Part shown: positions 33,675-44,940 of the stretch, one piece after another
Numbering within the stretch: the first letter of the stretch is position 1
Layout: each line of letters opens with the position of its first letter
Notes under the pieces: generated by a model
Database searches by the model: none
What the model saw: the letters and a program-made list of their open reading frames with translations, nothing else
Told to the model about the DNA's origin: nothing
Origin: Helianthus annuus
Taxonomy: Eukaryota; Streptophyta; Magnoliopsida; Asterales; Asteraceae
Direction: 5' to 3'
Assembly: GCF_002127325.2 (NCBI RefSeq)
Contig: NC_035448.2
Span: forward strand, 127,074,561-127,138,560
Length of the DNA: 64,000 nucleotides
Made by a program: the position numbers and the translations under genes

Positions 33675-36600
33675 CTTTGAAGGAAGGTTGACTGCCATGG
33701 ACTCACCAATTCGAAGGTTTGCCGGCAGAAATAAGCTCGGGTACTAAACCATCACTAGAAGAACCGCCGAAGTTGGAACTCAAAGACTTGCCAAGCCATT
33801 TGAAGTATGCTTTTCTAGGGGATAATGACACTCTACCGGTCATTATTGCCTCTAATTTAGAGATGGCGTAAGAACAAGCCTTATTGGAAGTTTTGAAAGA
33901 GAACAAGGGAGCTATCGGATGGACGATTGCCGATCTTAAAGGAATTAGTCCATCAATCGTCATGCACAAGATAATCACCACCGAAGATGCAAAACCGACA
34001 AGAGAAGCTCAACGGCGATTGAATCCGAACCTAAGGGAGGTAGTAAAGAAAGAGGTAATTAAATGGTTGGATGCGGGAATTATCTATCCGATTTCGGATA
34101 GTGCTTGGGTAAGTCCTACCCAAGTTGTGCCTAAGAAGGCCGGTATTCAAGTAGTCAAGGATGAAAATGGTGAACAAATTTCCACCCGACCGGTCACCGG
34201 GTGGCGTGTATGTATTGACTACCGCAAATTGAATACCGCCACTTCTAAGGACCATTTCCCGCTACCTTTTATTGACCAAATCATTGAAAAATTGTCGGGT
34301 AAAAAATATTACTGCTTTCTGGACAGGTATTCGGGTTACAATCAAATAGCAATACACCCGGATGACCAACACAAGACCACCTTCACTTGTCCATATGGTA
34401 CCTTTGCCTTTCGGCGAATGCCATTTGGCTTGTGCAATGCACCGACAACTTTCCAACGATGTATGATGAGTATTTTCTCGGACATGGTTGGAGAGTCGCT
34501 TGAAGTGTTTATGGATGACTTTTCAATTTTTGGCACTAGTTTTGAATCGTGTCTCAACGAATTACAAAAAGTTTTAAAAAGATGTGTTGAGAAAAATTTA
34601 GTGCTTAGTTGAGAGAAAAGTCATTTCATGGTGCAAGAGGGCATTGTGTTAGGCCATGTAATATCGGAAAGGGGTATGGAGGTGGATAAGGCAAAAATAA
34701 GGGTAATATCATTGTTGCCACCACCGAAAAATGTTAAGGGTGTAAGGTCATTTTTGGGACACGTGGGTTTTTATAGACGTTTCATTAAAGGCTTTTGTGT
34801 TATCACTAAACCTTTATGTAATTTGTTGTTAAAGGATGTTCCATTTGACTTTACTGACGAATGTTTGCAAGCATTTACTATTTTGAAGGAACATTTGGTC
34901 AAGGCTCCCATCTTGCAACCACTGGATTGGTCAAAGCCATTCAAAATCATGTGTGACGCAAACGACACTACAATTGGTGCAGTTTTGGGTCAACGAGTTG
35001 ATAAAAAGCCGGTGGTGATTTACTATGCAAGTATGACTTTATCCGAAGCGCAACTGAATTACACCACAACCGAGAAGGAGTTATTAGCAGTGGTGTATGC
35101 TTTGGATAAGTTTCGTTCGTATATTTGGGGGAGCAAAGTGGTGGTATACTCGGATCATAGCGCGGTCCGGTATTTAATGGAGAAAAAAGATGCAAAGCCT
35201 TGTTTAATCCGGTGGGTGTTGTTGTTACAAGAGTTTGATTTAGAGATTCGAGACAAAAAGGGAAGTGAGAACGTAGTGGCGGATCACTTGTCTCGGATCC
35301 CGGTCGAAGCGATAGATGACTTGAGCGAAATTAATGAAAAGTTTCCCGATGAGCAACTACTAGCCATGTCCACCTTTGTTGCGCCGTGGTATGCACACTA
35401 TGTAAATTACTTAGCCACGGGTGCCATTCCAAATCATTGGACCAAGAAGTGAAGACAACAATTTATGGACCAAGTGAAGCAATACATTTGGGATGAACCG
35501 GATCTTTTCAAGATCGGGCCGGATCAAGTTATTCAGAGGTGTGTGCCCGAGACGGAAGTGTTGGAGATCTTAACTCATGCCCATTCATCCGCTTGTGGAG
35601 GTCATTTTAGCGGGCACAAAACAGGCTACCGGGTTCTCTCATGTGGGTTTTATTGGCCCACAATTTTCAAGGATGCGTGTGAGTTTGCAAGGAATTGTGT
35701 GAATTGTCAAAAGATGGGAAGCATGTCAAAGAGGGACGAGATGCCATTGCAACCAATTTTGGTTGTGGAAATATTTGATGTATGGGGCATTGACTTTATG
35801 GGTCCCTTTCCGAATTCCAATGGGTTTTTGTACATTTTGGTGGCGGTGGATTATGTCTCTAAGTGGATTGAAGCCATTGCAACAAGAACAAATGACCACT
35901 CGGTTGTTTGTAAATTTGTTCAATCCAATATCGTTTCCCGTTTTGGTATTCCGCGAGTTATCATAAGTGACGGCGGTTCGCATTTCAAGAACTTTAATTT
36001 TGGAAAATTGTTGAAGCGGTATAGCGTGAATCACCGGATTGCCACACCTTACCATCCGCAAACTAGTGGACAAGTCGAAGTGTCCAACCGTCAAATTAAA
36101 GAAATTCTCATGAAGACGGTTCGTACGGATAGGAAGGATTGGTCGAGCAAGTTGGATGATGCGTTGTAGGCATACCGGACGACCTACAAGACTCCAATTG
36201 GCACAACACCTTACCGGATGGTTTATGGAAAGGGTTGTCATTTGCCAACGGAGTTAGCTCATCGGGCGCATTGGGCAATCAAGACTGTGAACGCAGACTA
36301 TGATGAAGCGGGGAAGATGAGGAAGTTGCAATTGAGTGAAATAGAAGAGATTAGAGATGAGGTGTACGAGTGTGCATCGGCTTACAAAGATAAGCTAAAA
36401 AAGGTACATGATGCAAAGTTGAGGAAGAAAACCTTTGAAGTGGGTCAAAAGGTATGGTTGTACAACTCAAGGTTGAAGATGTTCGCGGGCAAGCTTAAAA
36501 GCAAATGGATGGGCCCATATGTTGTTCGGCGAGTAGGAAGATTTGGCGATGTGGATATCCAAGATGAGCAAACCAACAAACAACAAACGGTGAATGGCCA

Positions 36601-36697
36601 TTGGTTAAAGCCATACTTAGAGGGCAACGACATCAACAACTTGGAGCTTGACAAAGCGGGATACATTCTACGCCCGATAGACGATGATCAACCATGA
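33675..36697 (+). pseudogene. Element A pol: RT, RNase H, integrase
   Basis: One frame carries the whole polyprotein. RT (about 34000-34650): GWRVCIDYRKLNTATSKDHF, PFGLCNAPTTFQRCMM and the catalytic box FMDD at about 34510. RNase H (about 34900-35300): [48 protein letters not shown]. Integrase (about 35560-36400): zinc-binding [20 protein letters not shown]...CVNCQKMG and the D-D-E core ([40 protein letters not shown]). In-frame stops are at 33689, 33868, 34610 (TGA), 35450 (TGA) and 36167 (TAG). The last three fall where Trp or Arg codons would be expected. There are no frameshifts, so inactivation is recent relative to element D. Confidence 0.9.
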
Positions 36698-37517
36698 GAG
36701 GCCCAGGTTTGGTAGTGTACATAGTTAGCATTTTATTTTGTTTGTTTTGTTTAGTTTGCACATTACCGTATTCGTTTGAAGTCCGTGTTTGAAACAAGTG
36801 TGGGGACATTCGGGTTACGAATAGTTCTAACATTGTGTTGAGGACAAGACGTGACTTTCGAGGGGGTAGGGTAATTTTTCCATGTCTTTGAAAAATTTTA
36901 AAAACACAAAAAAAATTGAAAAAAACTGAAAAATAAAGATAAAAGCACTTAAAAATTGGATTTTTTTTTTTTGAAGAAACAGGAATGCCCAGATGCCACC
37001 GTAACTTACGGTGGCACCGTAAGTTACGGTAGGCCTAAAAAAATTTGGGGCTTTACGGTGATTCTCTACTGAGTTACGGTAGGGATTTTGTGCCAGGAGC
37101 CACCGTAAATTACGGTGGCTACCGAAATTTACGGTAGCCCTGGCGATTCAATGGTGCGATCTGGCAGCGGTTACATATATAAAAAAAACAAGTCACGTGA
37201 ACATAACCCTGGCCACTCGTTTTCTTTCATCTTCCCCTAACCACAAACATCATCTTTCACTTTCCTCAACCTTACAAGATCTCCATAACCCCACAACCTT
37301 CTTCCACCTTCAAATCTTCATATCTTCTCCAATTCTTGGCCAAATCTCATGAAATTTGGGTCTATCTTGACTGAATTTTCACGTACTTGCCGATTTTGAG
37401 AAGCAACTTGTGAGAAAACATCAATTTCTGGTCCGAATCACAAACCCTAGAATCGAAGTTTTTTTGGGGGTTTTTGAAGTTCTTGTTTTTCTTGTGTTTT
37501 AGCATCTTCAAGTTAAG
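36698..37517 (+). promoter_or_regulatory. Spacer between pol and env-like ORF with internal promoter-like features
   Basis: Contains a PPT-like AAGTGTGGGG (36798), AT-rich sequence, two pairs of 19 bp palindromes (36996-37032, 37100-37137), a TATA-like TATATAAAAAA (37176-37186), then a CT-rich leader. It ends in a consensus splice donor AAG/GTATGT at 37515-37523. The order of palindromes, TATA and leader resembles that in the LTRs of D and B. Confidence 0.6.
36996..37137. repeat. 19 bp-type palindromes upstream of the env-like ORF
   Basis: ACCGTAA-N-TTACGGT units at 36996-37014, 37015-37032, 37100-37118 and 37119-37137 (the last has one mismatched arm base). They are the same family as in the A LTRs but outside the LTR. 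Confidence 0.92.
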
Positions 37518-37855
37518 GTATGTGAAGTTTATTTGTTACTTTTGATGATGCATTATGAAGATAAAGGTTATTTGTGCTACTTGTTCATACACACTTGTTT
37601 GTTCATAGTTTTTTTGTCATGAAACTTGTTACTTAATCATTGTAATGGTTGTAGATGTATGACTGATGTTAAAGTAGTGAACTTTTGGGAACCTCTACAT
37701 TGTAGATGCACCATGCCCAATTTTTGAAGAAATAATTTATAAAATTTTTGTTCACTAACATCTACGACCATAGTAACAAGCAAGTGTGGGGATTGTTGAT
37801 AAAAAGGGGCTGACTTTTGGTGTTTGGTTGTGTTGTTTGTTTTGCAATGTGTGTA
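37518..37855 (+). other. Candidate intron in the env-like transcript leader
   Basis: Donor GTATGT at 37518 and acceptor TGTGTAG at 37849-37855, five bases before ATG 37861. The stretch is T-rich and noncoding, contains another AAGTGTGGGG (37782), and is 338 bp long. Splicing is inferred from the consensus only. Confidence 0.5.
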
Positions 37856-37860
37856 GGAAA

Positions 37861-39515
37861 ATGGTACGAACGGAGGAAATAGCGGGAGCTAGTTCGTCTT
37901 CTTCAAAAGGCAAAGGCAAACAGCCGGAAGAACAACCAAAGAAGAGGCAATATTTGGGTAGAGTTAGTGAGAGTGAAAGTGAGGAGGAAGAGATGATGGA
38001 GTTGGACCCGGCTGACAAGCCACTATGTGAATCGGGTCCTTTAGATGATCAGCCGGAGGAGTGGCAGCCGACACTATTTCATGATCGAATGAACCGATTA
38101 AAAAACAAGGCTGTTGCGTTTATCTATGATAGGGAAGTTAGAGAGGTTGAGTTTGGGCCGTTTAATGTGTTTGCCCAGTTTCGCGCCTTAGGATGGGAGG
38201 CGGCGCTCAGCTGTTACGATAAAGACAACAAGAACCTGTTTATGGACGAAATCCAAGAATGGATGGCAACCGTGAAATGCAACAAATATGATAGGCCATC
38301 GCAGATGAAGTTGACGGGCGAAGTTAATGGGATAAAGGTGGAAATGTCATTTGATACACTACGGAAATTGGGGAAATACGACAATCTATCTGCTCGTGAT
38401 TACATGATCCCTAGTCTTGATGATCTGTTGATTAAACCGGAGAAGCAACCGAGGTGGAATGATATGTTAGCGGCTTTGTTCTTGCCTGGTACTTATAGTG
38501 GAATCTTGTACCGGAAGAACTTGAAGATTGAAGAAAAATTGCTGCTAACGATTTACATTTTGAATGTCATTCCACGAAGAGAAGATAAGGAACAGGTGAG
38601 GTACCCAGAAATACCCGTCCTCTATTCGTTTCTCAATGGGTCTCTCTTTCCGATTCGGTATTTGATCATGAACCATCTTTGGATTTACCGAAAACAAGTG
38701 GGGAGGAGCATTATCCCGTATTGCCATATTATTACGGGATTGTTGAAGCAGTTCAAAAGATGGGTATTGGATGGACCTACACTCAATCGAAAAGGTATCA
38801 CACGCTCAAATCGGAGGGTCTGAGATGGCGAGCATTGAAAGTTGATGCAAGAGCTCTTTTACCGGGTGAAGAGGATGAACCGGAGAGTGATGCGGAACCT
38901 CCCAGTGGTGATGAGGACTATGCAGATGAGCCTCACGGTGAGAATGTGGATGTGGGCCAAGGGGGCCCAAGTAGGAGATATGGTGGTGCTTTCTATGACT
39001 ACACGGAGTGCTCATACTAGCCAAATTGAGCATACGATGGTACTATGCAAGAGGTTATTGAGAACCAAAGTCCTCCGGCACCCGTTTTTGATTCATGGTC
39101 AGGTTCGGAGCGTACTTTCTTTGATCACCAAACGATGATGAGTGCTAGTGTGGAGCGAGCCCTAAAGCACAACTTTGACCGAACCGAATCATGGAACCGT
39201 GCGCGTGCTTATTCCCATGAGTTAGAGATGAATAACCGGTATGAAGATGATCAAGCCCGAAGGATGCATGCGGATTGGCATGTGGGGCGGCCCGTGGTTG
39301 TGGATCCACCTCCGGTGGATTATGCATCTCTACCACCATACGATGGTAGTATATCGTATCCGACCCCGCCGCTCCATCATTCATAGTGGTTAGACCCACG
39401 TCAACAACAAGGAGCGTCGCAACAAAGTGGAAGTGGTAGCGGTGCATTTGCTTTCGGAGAATGGAATGAGATGATGTCTTCCATTTTCGAGCCTCCTCAA
39501 CCGCGCTACTATTAG
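37861..39515 (+). pseudogene. Athila-type env-like ORF (ATHILA ORF-1 family)
   Basis: ATG 37861 opens MVRTEEIAGASSSSSKGKGK, an acidic stretch, then a folded region (FNVFAQFRALGWEAALSCYD; WNDMLAALFLPGTYSGILYR; LLLTIYILNVIPRREDKEQV; LNGSLFPIRYLIMNHLW) that resembles the plant ATHILA ORF-1 family found after pol in Athila elements. The frame changes at about 38735-38780, then an acidic Pro/Glu-rich and Tyr/Pro-rich tail runs to 39515 with stops at 39018, 39027 and 39384. I see no clear signal peptide; a hydrophobic segment near the middle (LLLTIYILNV) is weak. The function in plant elements is unproven; the name env-like rests on position. Confidence 0.7.
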
Positions 39516-40820
39516 TCAGGTCGTGCTCCTTCTTGTACATTTTGTGAATATTTGTTGGTGTATTATGTTTATGGTCGGGTGGTTGGGTGGTGTTTAGTTG
39601 TTATGTCATGTTTTGGGGTGTGCGAGTTGGTGGTGTAATGTTTAAAAGAAGAAAAATAAATAAAAAATATAAAATTAAAAAATACCAAAAAGAAATTTGT
39701 GGTTGAGTGTATAAGCTTTTGGTTGGGGTTAAAGAGTTTAAGCGATCAAATCCTCTCAAAACCATACATTGGGGTCAATGTATCCCAAGTGTGGGGATGG
39801 GAGGAAATTTTGAGGTTTTTGAAAAATTTTTAAATCAAGCAAAACAATGTGAGAATTTGAACACCTTGGATTAACCCCAAATGATGCACCGGCAACCCTT
39901 AATACCCTTTGTTCTTGGTGAGAGTTGAAGCCACACATGTAAATAAATAATACTTGTCTTTAATGAGAATGGCAACGGGTGGGGGTGCATTAGAACTTGT
40001 GCTTTGATACGGTTCGAGTTCTTAGTTGAATGTGAATGTAAAAAGGATAAGGGCAATTAGGTAGCCTCGTCTTGGTGAGTGCGAGTGTGGGATTTGGGGG
40101 GTTGGACCTCATTATATATATATATGAGCATGGTTGCGAGAGGGGCGGGGGTTTGGACATTTAGTTGCCCATTTTTGTGCTTAAAGACTATCATTTGTTA
40201 CCCCTTAGCTAGTTTCCTAAAATTTTACCCGACTTAACCCGGTCTTATAGTGTAGTAGTATTTTAGTAGTGTGTAGATACGTTTGATGTTATGTTGAAGG
40301 TTGCTTTGATAGTTTTGTTTGCTTTGTTAAAAAAATGTTAAAAAAAGAGAAAAAAATCAGAAAAAGAAAGAAAAAAGAAAAAAAATGATGTTGAGTTGTC
40401 TTGTACATAGAAGTTTAAGTTTGGTAGTTGTTTGTTTGTTTCATTTTGTAATAAAAGACCGGGTAAAGTTTTTCGCTACTTCATATATATATATTCCATT
40501 TCCTACCCATTCGCTTAGCCTCGTTATAACCTTTAAGCCCCTTTGATTTGCATTCATATTTGGCATTTGTAGGAGGAGGACCGATTTAGGTACAAGCCTA
40601 TAGTTGTTCAACCACCCGTTTGCTTTTGTGTGACTAGCTCATAGTTGCTAGTGCTTACTTGTTGCCGAGAGGAGAGATATAGTGAGGGGTGTGTTATTTT
40701 GGGGTGTTAAGAACGGGTTAGTAAAAAGACTACATGTTATTGCTTGATTTATATTGATCGCTTGTTTTGAAAATGGTTTGATGAGTTGCTTGGGACAAGC
40801 AACGGTTAAGTGTGGGGATG
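39516..40820 (+). other. 3' noncoding region of element A
   Basis: No domain. Contains a further AAGTGTGGGG (39788), A-rich tracts (about 40330-40385) and short AT repeats (TATATATATA near 40113 and 40486). It ends in the polypurine tract AAGTGTGGGGATG (40808-40820) immediately before the 3' LTR. Confidence 0.7.
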
Positions 40821-41998
40821 TGACGGGTGGTCCATAGGACAACCCTTAATGGTGTTAAAAGACGAGTTTATCCCTCACTTGATCGCGTAATTATCTTGAA
40901 TTAGATGACTACAGTTGCTTAGGTTTCAGGTACGTTTCGGGAGCTTAAAATGGATAAAACGCTGCTTTGGATGGATTGGAGTGGAACAAGTCATGCATGG
41001 AAGGAAAGAAGAAACGAAACAAAGAATCCAGGGTTCCACCGTAATTTACGGTGGGTACCGTAAATTAAGGTAGCCCCTGAAAGTGCCCAGATCCACCGTA
41101 ACACAGGAGAGAACCAGCATAACGATTTGGAGTCTACCGTAACTTACGGTAGCTACTGTAAGTTACGGTAGAGGTGACGAGGAAAACGTAACTGCTCATT
41201 TAAAACCGTTTTCATGTGCCTTTTCACATTATTCATCATTGGGACGTTTTCTTAACAGTTGGGGGGGCGATTTTGGCTGATTCTACTTGGTTCAAAACAA
41301 TTCTAAACATTTGGTTTGTGTTTTCGATTCATATGAACATTAATCTTTGTGTGATGATGATGTACCAAGTCATAAGTGGCTAAACTTGTGGGGATCATCC
41401 TAGATGTAAGGTTTGCTTTTGAAATGTTTGTGCTTGAATTTCTAGAATACTAACTTCGAATGTTTGTTTGAGTTATTATGGTGTTTGAATGTTTGTTTAT
41501 AAAGTGTTGATTTTTGTTTGATGTTAATCTAAACCATACGTTCTTGGTGCCGTTGGCAATCGAGATATCATGGGAGGGATTAGGGTTGGATAACTGTCAA
41601 TTGATCATCGGGTAACAACCTCGCATTTTATAATCCGAGTACTTAGTTCCCTTTCATCACAAATAGATAAGCAAACGCGAGCCATGTATATGTGGTTCTT
41701 TCTAGTTAAGCATAAACATTAGTGTGGATTAAAACCTGAAATCTCGGATGGTCGCTTGTTCCTAATCTGTTTACAAAACCAATCTTTGATTTGCAATTTA
41801 ATTAATTAATATTAGTTCTTAAAACCAAAACAATCAACTCTAGAATTTTAATTTCTGCAATTGTAGTTTAATTTTAGTTAAAGTGCAAAGCTACATAATC
41901 GACATACTTTCCACAAGCTCCCTGTGTTCGATACCCATTTGCCACTATCTATTAGTTGTAATTTGGATTAAATTTGCATGTACTACGACAGCACGTCA
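40821..41998 (+). repeat. 3' LTR of element A
   Basis: 1178 bp, pairs with 6798-7979; followed by TSD GTGTT (41999-42003). Substitutions relative to the 5' LTR include two that break palindrome symmetry (near 41069 and 41156). Confidence 0.93.
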
Positions 41999-42121
41999 GT
42001 GTTCCTGCGCTTTACCTAATAATAATAAGTATGTTGGTTAAACGCTAAACTTTTCAAAAAAAAACATAACCCGACACTATCGAATCTCGTCTAAATCATA
42101 TGACGATGTCTGCTGCAGACA

Positions 42122-43080
42122 ATGTCGTCATTTGGTTCCCACGCTCAATGCGCAGCTCGCCGAAACCATGCTGACAGGCGTATCGCTTCGCTCGTAGGCA
42201 AGGAAATGGCTAAAGTCATACCTCAGATTGTCAGTGAAATCAACGAGGTCAGCAGCAAATCCTCTTCCGAGTCAAAGAGCGACGTGCCGAAAGCTCCTTT
42301 CAGCTTTAAGCAATTCAAGGCCTACGGTCCCTGTACAACCCAACAACCAGAGCCGTCAAGCTACTGTCACCAACGCACCGCCTGCTAAGCGTGCGTATAC
42401 TGGTGTACATCCCCTGTGCCCTACTTGCACCTACCATCACCCGGCAGGGGTGAATTACCGCTTTGCGCAAACTGTAACATCTATGGGCATTTTACTTCTC
42501 ACTGCCGTTTAGGCCCCCGTCAACAAGCTGCTCAAGCTACTCCAGCACCACCAGCTCAACCTCTTGCTCTTCAGGGTAACCAAGCAGCTCCTGCCCCCGC
42601 TGTTCATGCACGAATTTGCTACTCCTGTGGTGACCTGAATTTTTTTGCTAACGTCTGCCTGAATCTTGCTGTGAAACAAGAACCGCAGCAACAACCACTG
42701 CAGCAGCAGCGGCAACAGCAACCACAGCAGCCGCAGCCTCAACAGCAGCAGCAACCACAACAAGCAGCTCGCAGAATAACTTTCAACATCATCGTCCACC
42801 ATGCTCAAACTGACAACAATATTTATGCTTCGTGTTTATTTGATATTGGAGCCGATAACTGTTTTGTGTCATTTGAATTCGAAAAGCTCCTAAACCGTAA
42901 ACATGCTTACCTCCCAACGACGTTCGTCATAGAAATTGCCACCGGAAGAACAGTCACCGTCAGTTCTATTCTCCGTGATTGTACCCTCGAACTCAACATC
43001 ATGTTTTTTCCGATCGATCTCATTCCTATGTAACTTGCTAGTTTCGATGTCATAGTAGGCATGGACTTTACGTGAAAATC
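42122..43080 (+). pseudogene. Element D gag C-terminus and protease
   Basis: Resumes after A. A short N-terminal-like gag piece (MAKVIPQIVSEINEV; FSFKQFKAYGP) jumps straight to the knuckle region, so the central gag core is deleted. Knuckles: CANCNIYGHFTSHC is complete, while CYSCGDLNFFANVC has Phe in place of His. A Gln/Pro-rich tract (42675-42770) leads to the protease, with DIGADNCFVS where D-T/S-G-A is usual, and stops at 43031 and 43073. Several frame changes. Confidence 0.75.
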
Positions 43081-43106
43081 GTGCTGAAGTCGTTTGTTTC
43101 AAAAAT

Positions 43107-44749
43107 ATGATCCGTTTCTCTCTTTCAAACGGTGATCAACTCTGCATTTATGGCGAAGTATCCTCGAAGGAACTGAAGCATATGTCGTGCGTACAAGCAA
43201 GCAAGTATCTCCGCAAGGAATACTTGGCTTTCTTAGCGCACATTGTAGTAGCGGAGGAGGAAAAAAAGCCGATGGAAAAGGTACTTGTGGTTTGTGACTT
43301 TCCTAATGTCTTTCCTGATGATTTACCTGGTCTACCCCCTACTCGTGATATCGATTTTTGTATCGACCTTATCCCTGGAGCTAACCATGTTGCTAAAGCC
43401 CCTTATCGCCTCGCACCGTCTGAAATGCGTGAACTTTCTACCCAACTACAGGAATTACTTGATAAAGGCTTCATACACCCTAGCACATCGCCATGGGGTG
43501 CACCTGTCCTTTTCGAGAAAAAGAAGGATGGATCGTTCCGAATGTGCATCGATTATAGGGAACTTAATAAGCTTACCATCAAGAATCGCTACCCTCTACC
43601 TCGAATCGACGATTTATTTGATCAACTGCAAGGCGCTACGTGTTTCTTTAAGATCGATTTACGTTCTAGTTACCATCAACTACAAATTCAGGAACAAGAC
43701 ATCCTTAAAACCGCTTTTCATACCCGTTATGGCCATTACGAATTTGTCGTTATGCCTTTTGGTCTTACAAACTCACCCGCAGTCTTCATGGATTTGATGA
43801 ACCGTGTATGTAAACCCTTTCTTGATCACTTTGTCATCGTGTTTATCGATGATATCCTTATATATTCGAATCGAGAGCCGAACACATGCACCATCTTTGT
43901 TTAGTTCTCGAGCTTCTCCAAGGGAATCGCCTCTACGCCAAGTTCTCCAAGTGTGAATTTTGGCTCAAGGAGGTTCAATTTCTTGGTCACATCGTTAATA
44001 GTCAAGGAATTCACGTCGATTCCGCAAAGATTGAAGTAGTTAAGAGTTGGATTACGCCGAAAACCCCGTCTGAAGTTCGTTCTTTTCTCAGATTGGTGGG
44101 TTATTACTGTCGATTTATCGCTGATTACTCTAAAATCGTCGTTCCTCTCCCCTCTCTAACGCATAAAGACAAGCCTTTCATTTGGGGAACCGAACTAGAG
44201 GATGCCTTTCAAACTCTCAAGCGTATGCTTTGCAACGCTCCCGTACTCATGCTACCTGAAGGAAACAACGACTTTGTTGTTTACTGCAATGCCTGTAACC
44301 TAGGTCTTGGTTGTGTTCTCATGCAACGAGACAAGGTTATCGCGTACGCGTCTCGACAACTCAAGGTCCACGAGAAGAAATACACAACCCACGATCTCGA
44401 ACTCGGTGTAGTAGATTTTGCATTAAAGATTTGGCGACACTGCCTTTATGGTACCAAGTGTATGGTCTTCACCGACCATAAGAGGCTGCAACACATCTTG
44501 AACCAAAAAGGGCTAAACATGCGCCAACGCAGGTGGGTTGAACTTCTCAACGACTACGATTGCGAGATACGTTACAACCCAGGCAAAGCGAACGTCGTCG
44601 CCGACGCTCTCAGCCAACGAAGCTATATACATAGTGTTCGTAATGGTCAAGCACAACACGACATCAAAGCCCTCATTCGCGACGCTCAGCACGCTTGTTT
44701 TCTCGAAAGCACTCTAAAGGAAGAAAGAATACTGGGAACCGAGAACTAA
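43107..44749 (+). pseudogene. Element D reverse transcriptase and RNase H
   Basis: RT (43280-43900): [74 protein letters not shown] and the catalytic FIDD at about 43845. A two-base duplication at about 43875 shifts frame. The other frame continues with the RT thumb and RNase H (FWLKEVQFLGHIVNSQGIHV; VVYCNACNLGLGCVLMQRDK; YTTHDLELGVVDFALKIWRH; FTDHKRLQHIL). It stops at 44749 just where integrase should begin. FIDDILIYS is characteristic of Tekay/Del chromoviruses. Confidence 0.88.
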
Positions 44750-44759
44750 CTCGTATTCG

Positions 44760-44940
44760 TCGGAACAGTATTTGTATTTGAGACTTATATCTGTAGTGAC
44801 TGTTTTTGCTTTATCCGTTAGTAGTATGGGATATTAACATTTAAGATATTGTCACTTAATAGTTGTTGTGGATTCTCCTGAGCAATCTGTTTTGCTCAGT
44901 GTCATGCCCTGATGATTCCGCCATCAGTTGGGGTGTGATA
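44760..44940 (+). repeat. Truncated 3' LTR of element D
   Basis: Matches the last 181 bp of the 5' LTR (about 5491-5671). Joined directly to the RNase H region, so integrase, any chromodomain and about 2 kb of LTR were lost in one deletion. Confidence 0.9.

Larger units (their letters stand above)
6798..41998 (+). mobile_element. Element A: Athila-like Ty3/gypsy retrotransposon with nested insertions
   Basis: LTRs at 6798-7979 and 40821-41998 begin TGACGGG and end CACGTCA; TSD GTGTT is perfect at 6793-6797 and 41999-42003. The PBS matches tRNA-Asp, as in Athila elements. The order is gag, protease, RT, RNase H, integrase, env-like ORF. The 35.2 kb span includes element E (5.6 kb), element B (13.9 kb) and a tandem duplication of about 2.6 kb; without these it is about 13 kb, a usual Athila size. 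Coding regions are broken by several nonsense codons and frameshifts. Confidence 0.9.
3467..44940 (+). mobile_element. Element D: decayed Tekay/Del-like Ty3/gypsy retrotransposon (host of element A)
   Basis: D has a 5' LTR (3467-5671), an initiator-Met PBS (5675-5687), a gag start, then protease/RT/RNase H remains (42122-44749) and a truncated 3' LTR (44760-44940). Flanking 5 bp repeats are CTCAG (3462-3466) and CTTAG (44941-44945), one mismatch apart. Removing element A leaves about 6.3 kb. The RT signature FIDDILIYS and the Met-type PBS fit the chromovirus Tekay/Del group (family knowledge); integrase and chromodomain are deleted, so the lineage call rests on RT and LTR style. Confidence 0.85.

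Noticed and set aside
42675..42770. Poly-Gln tract as a host gene exon
   Set aside because: It lies between the zinc knuckles and protease of element D in a frame continuous with them.
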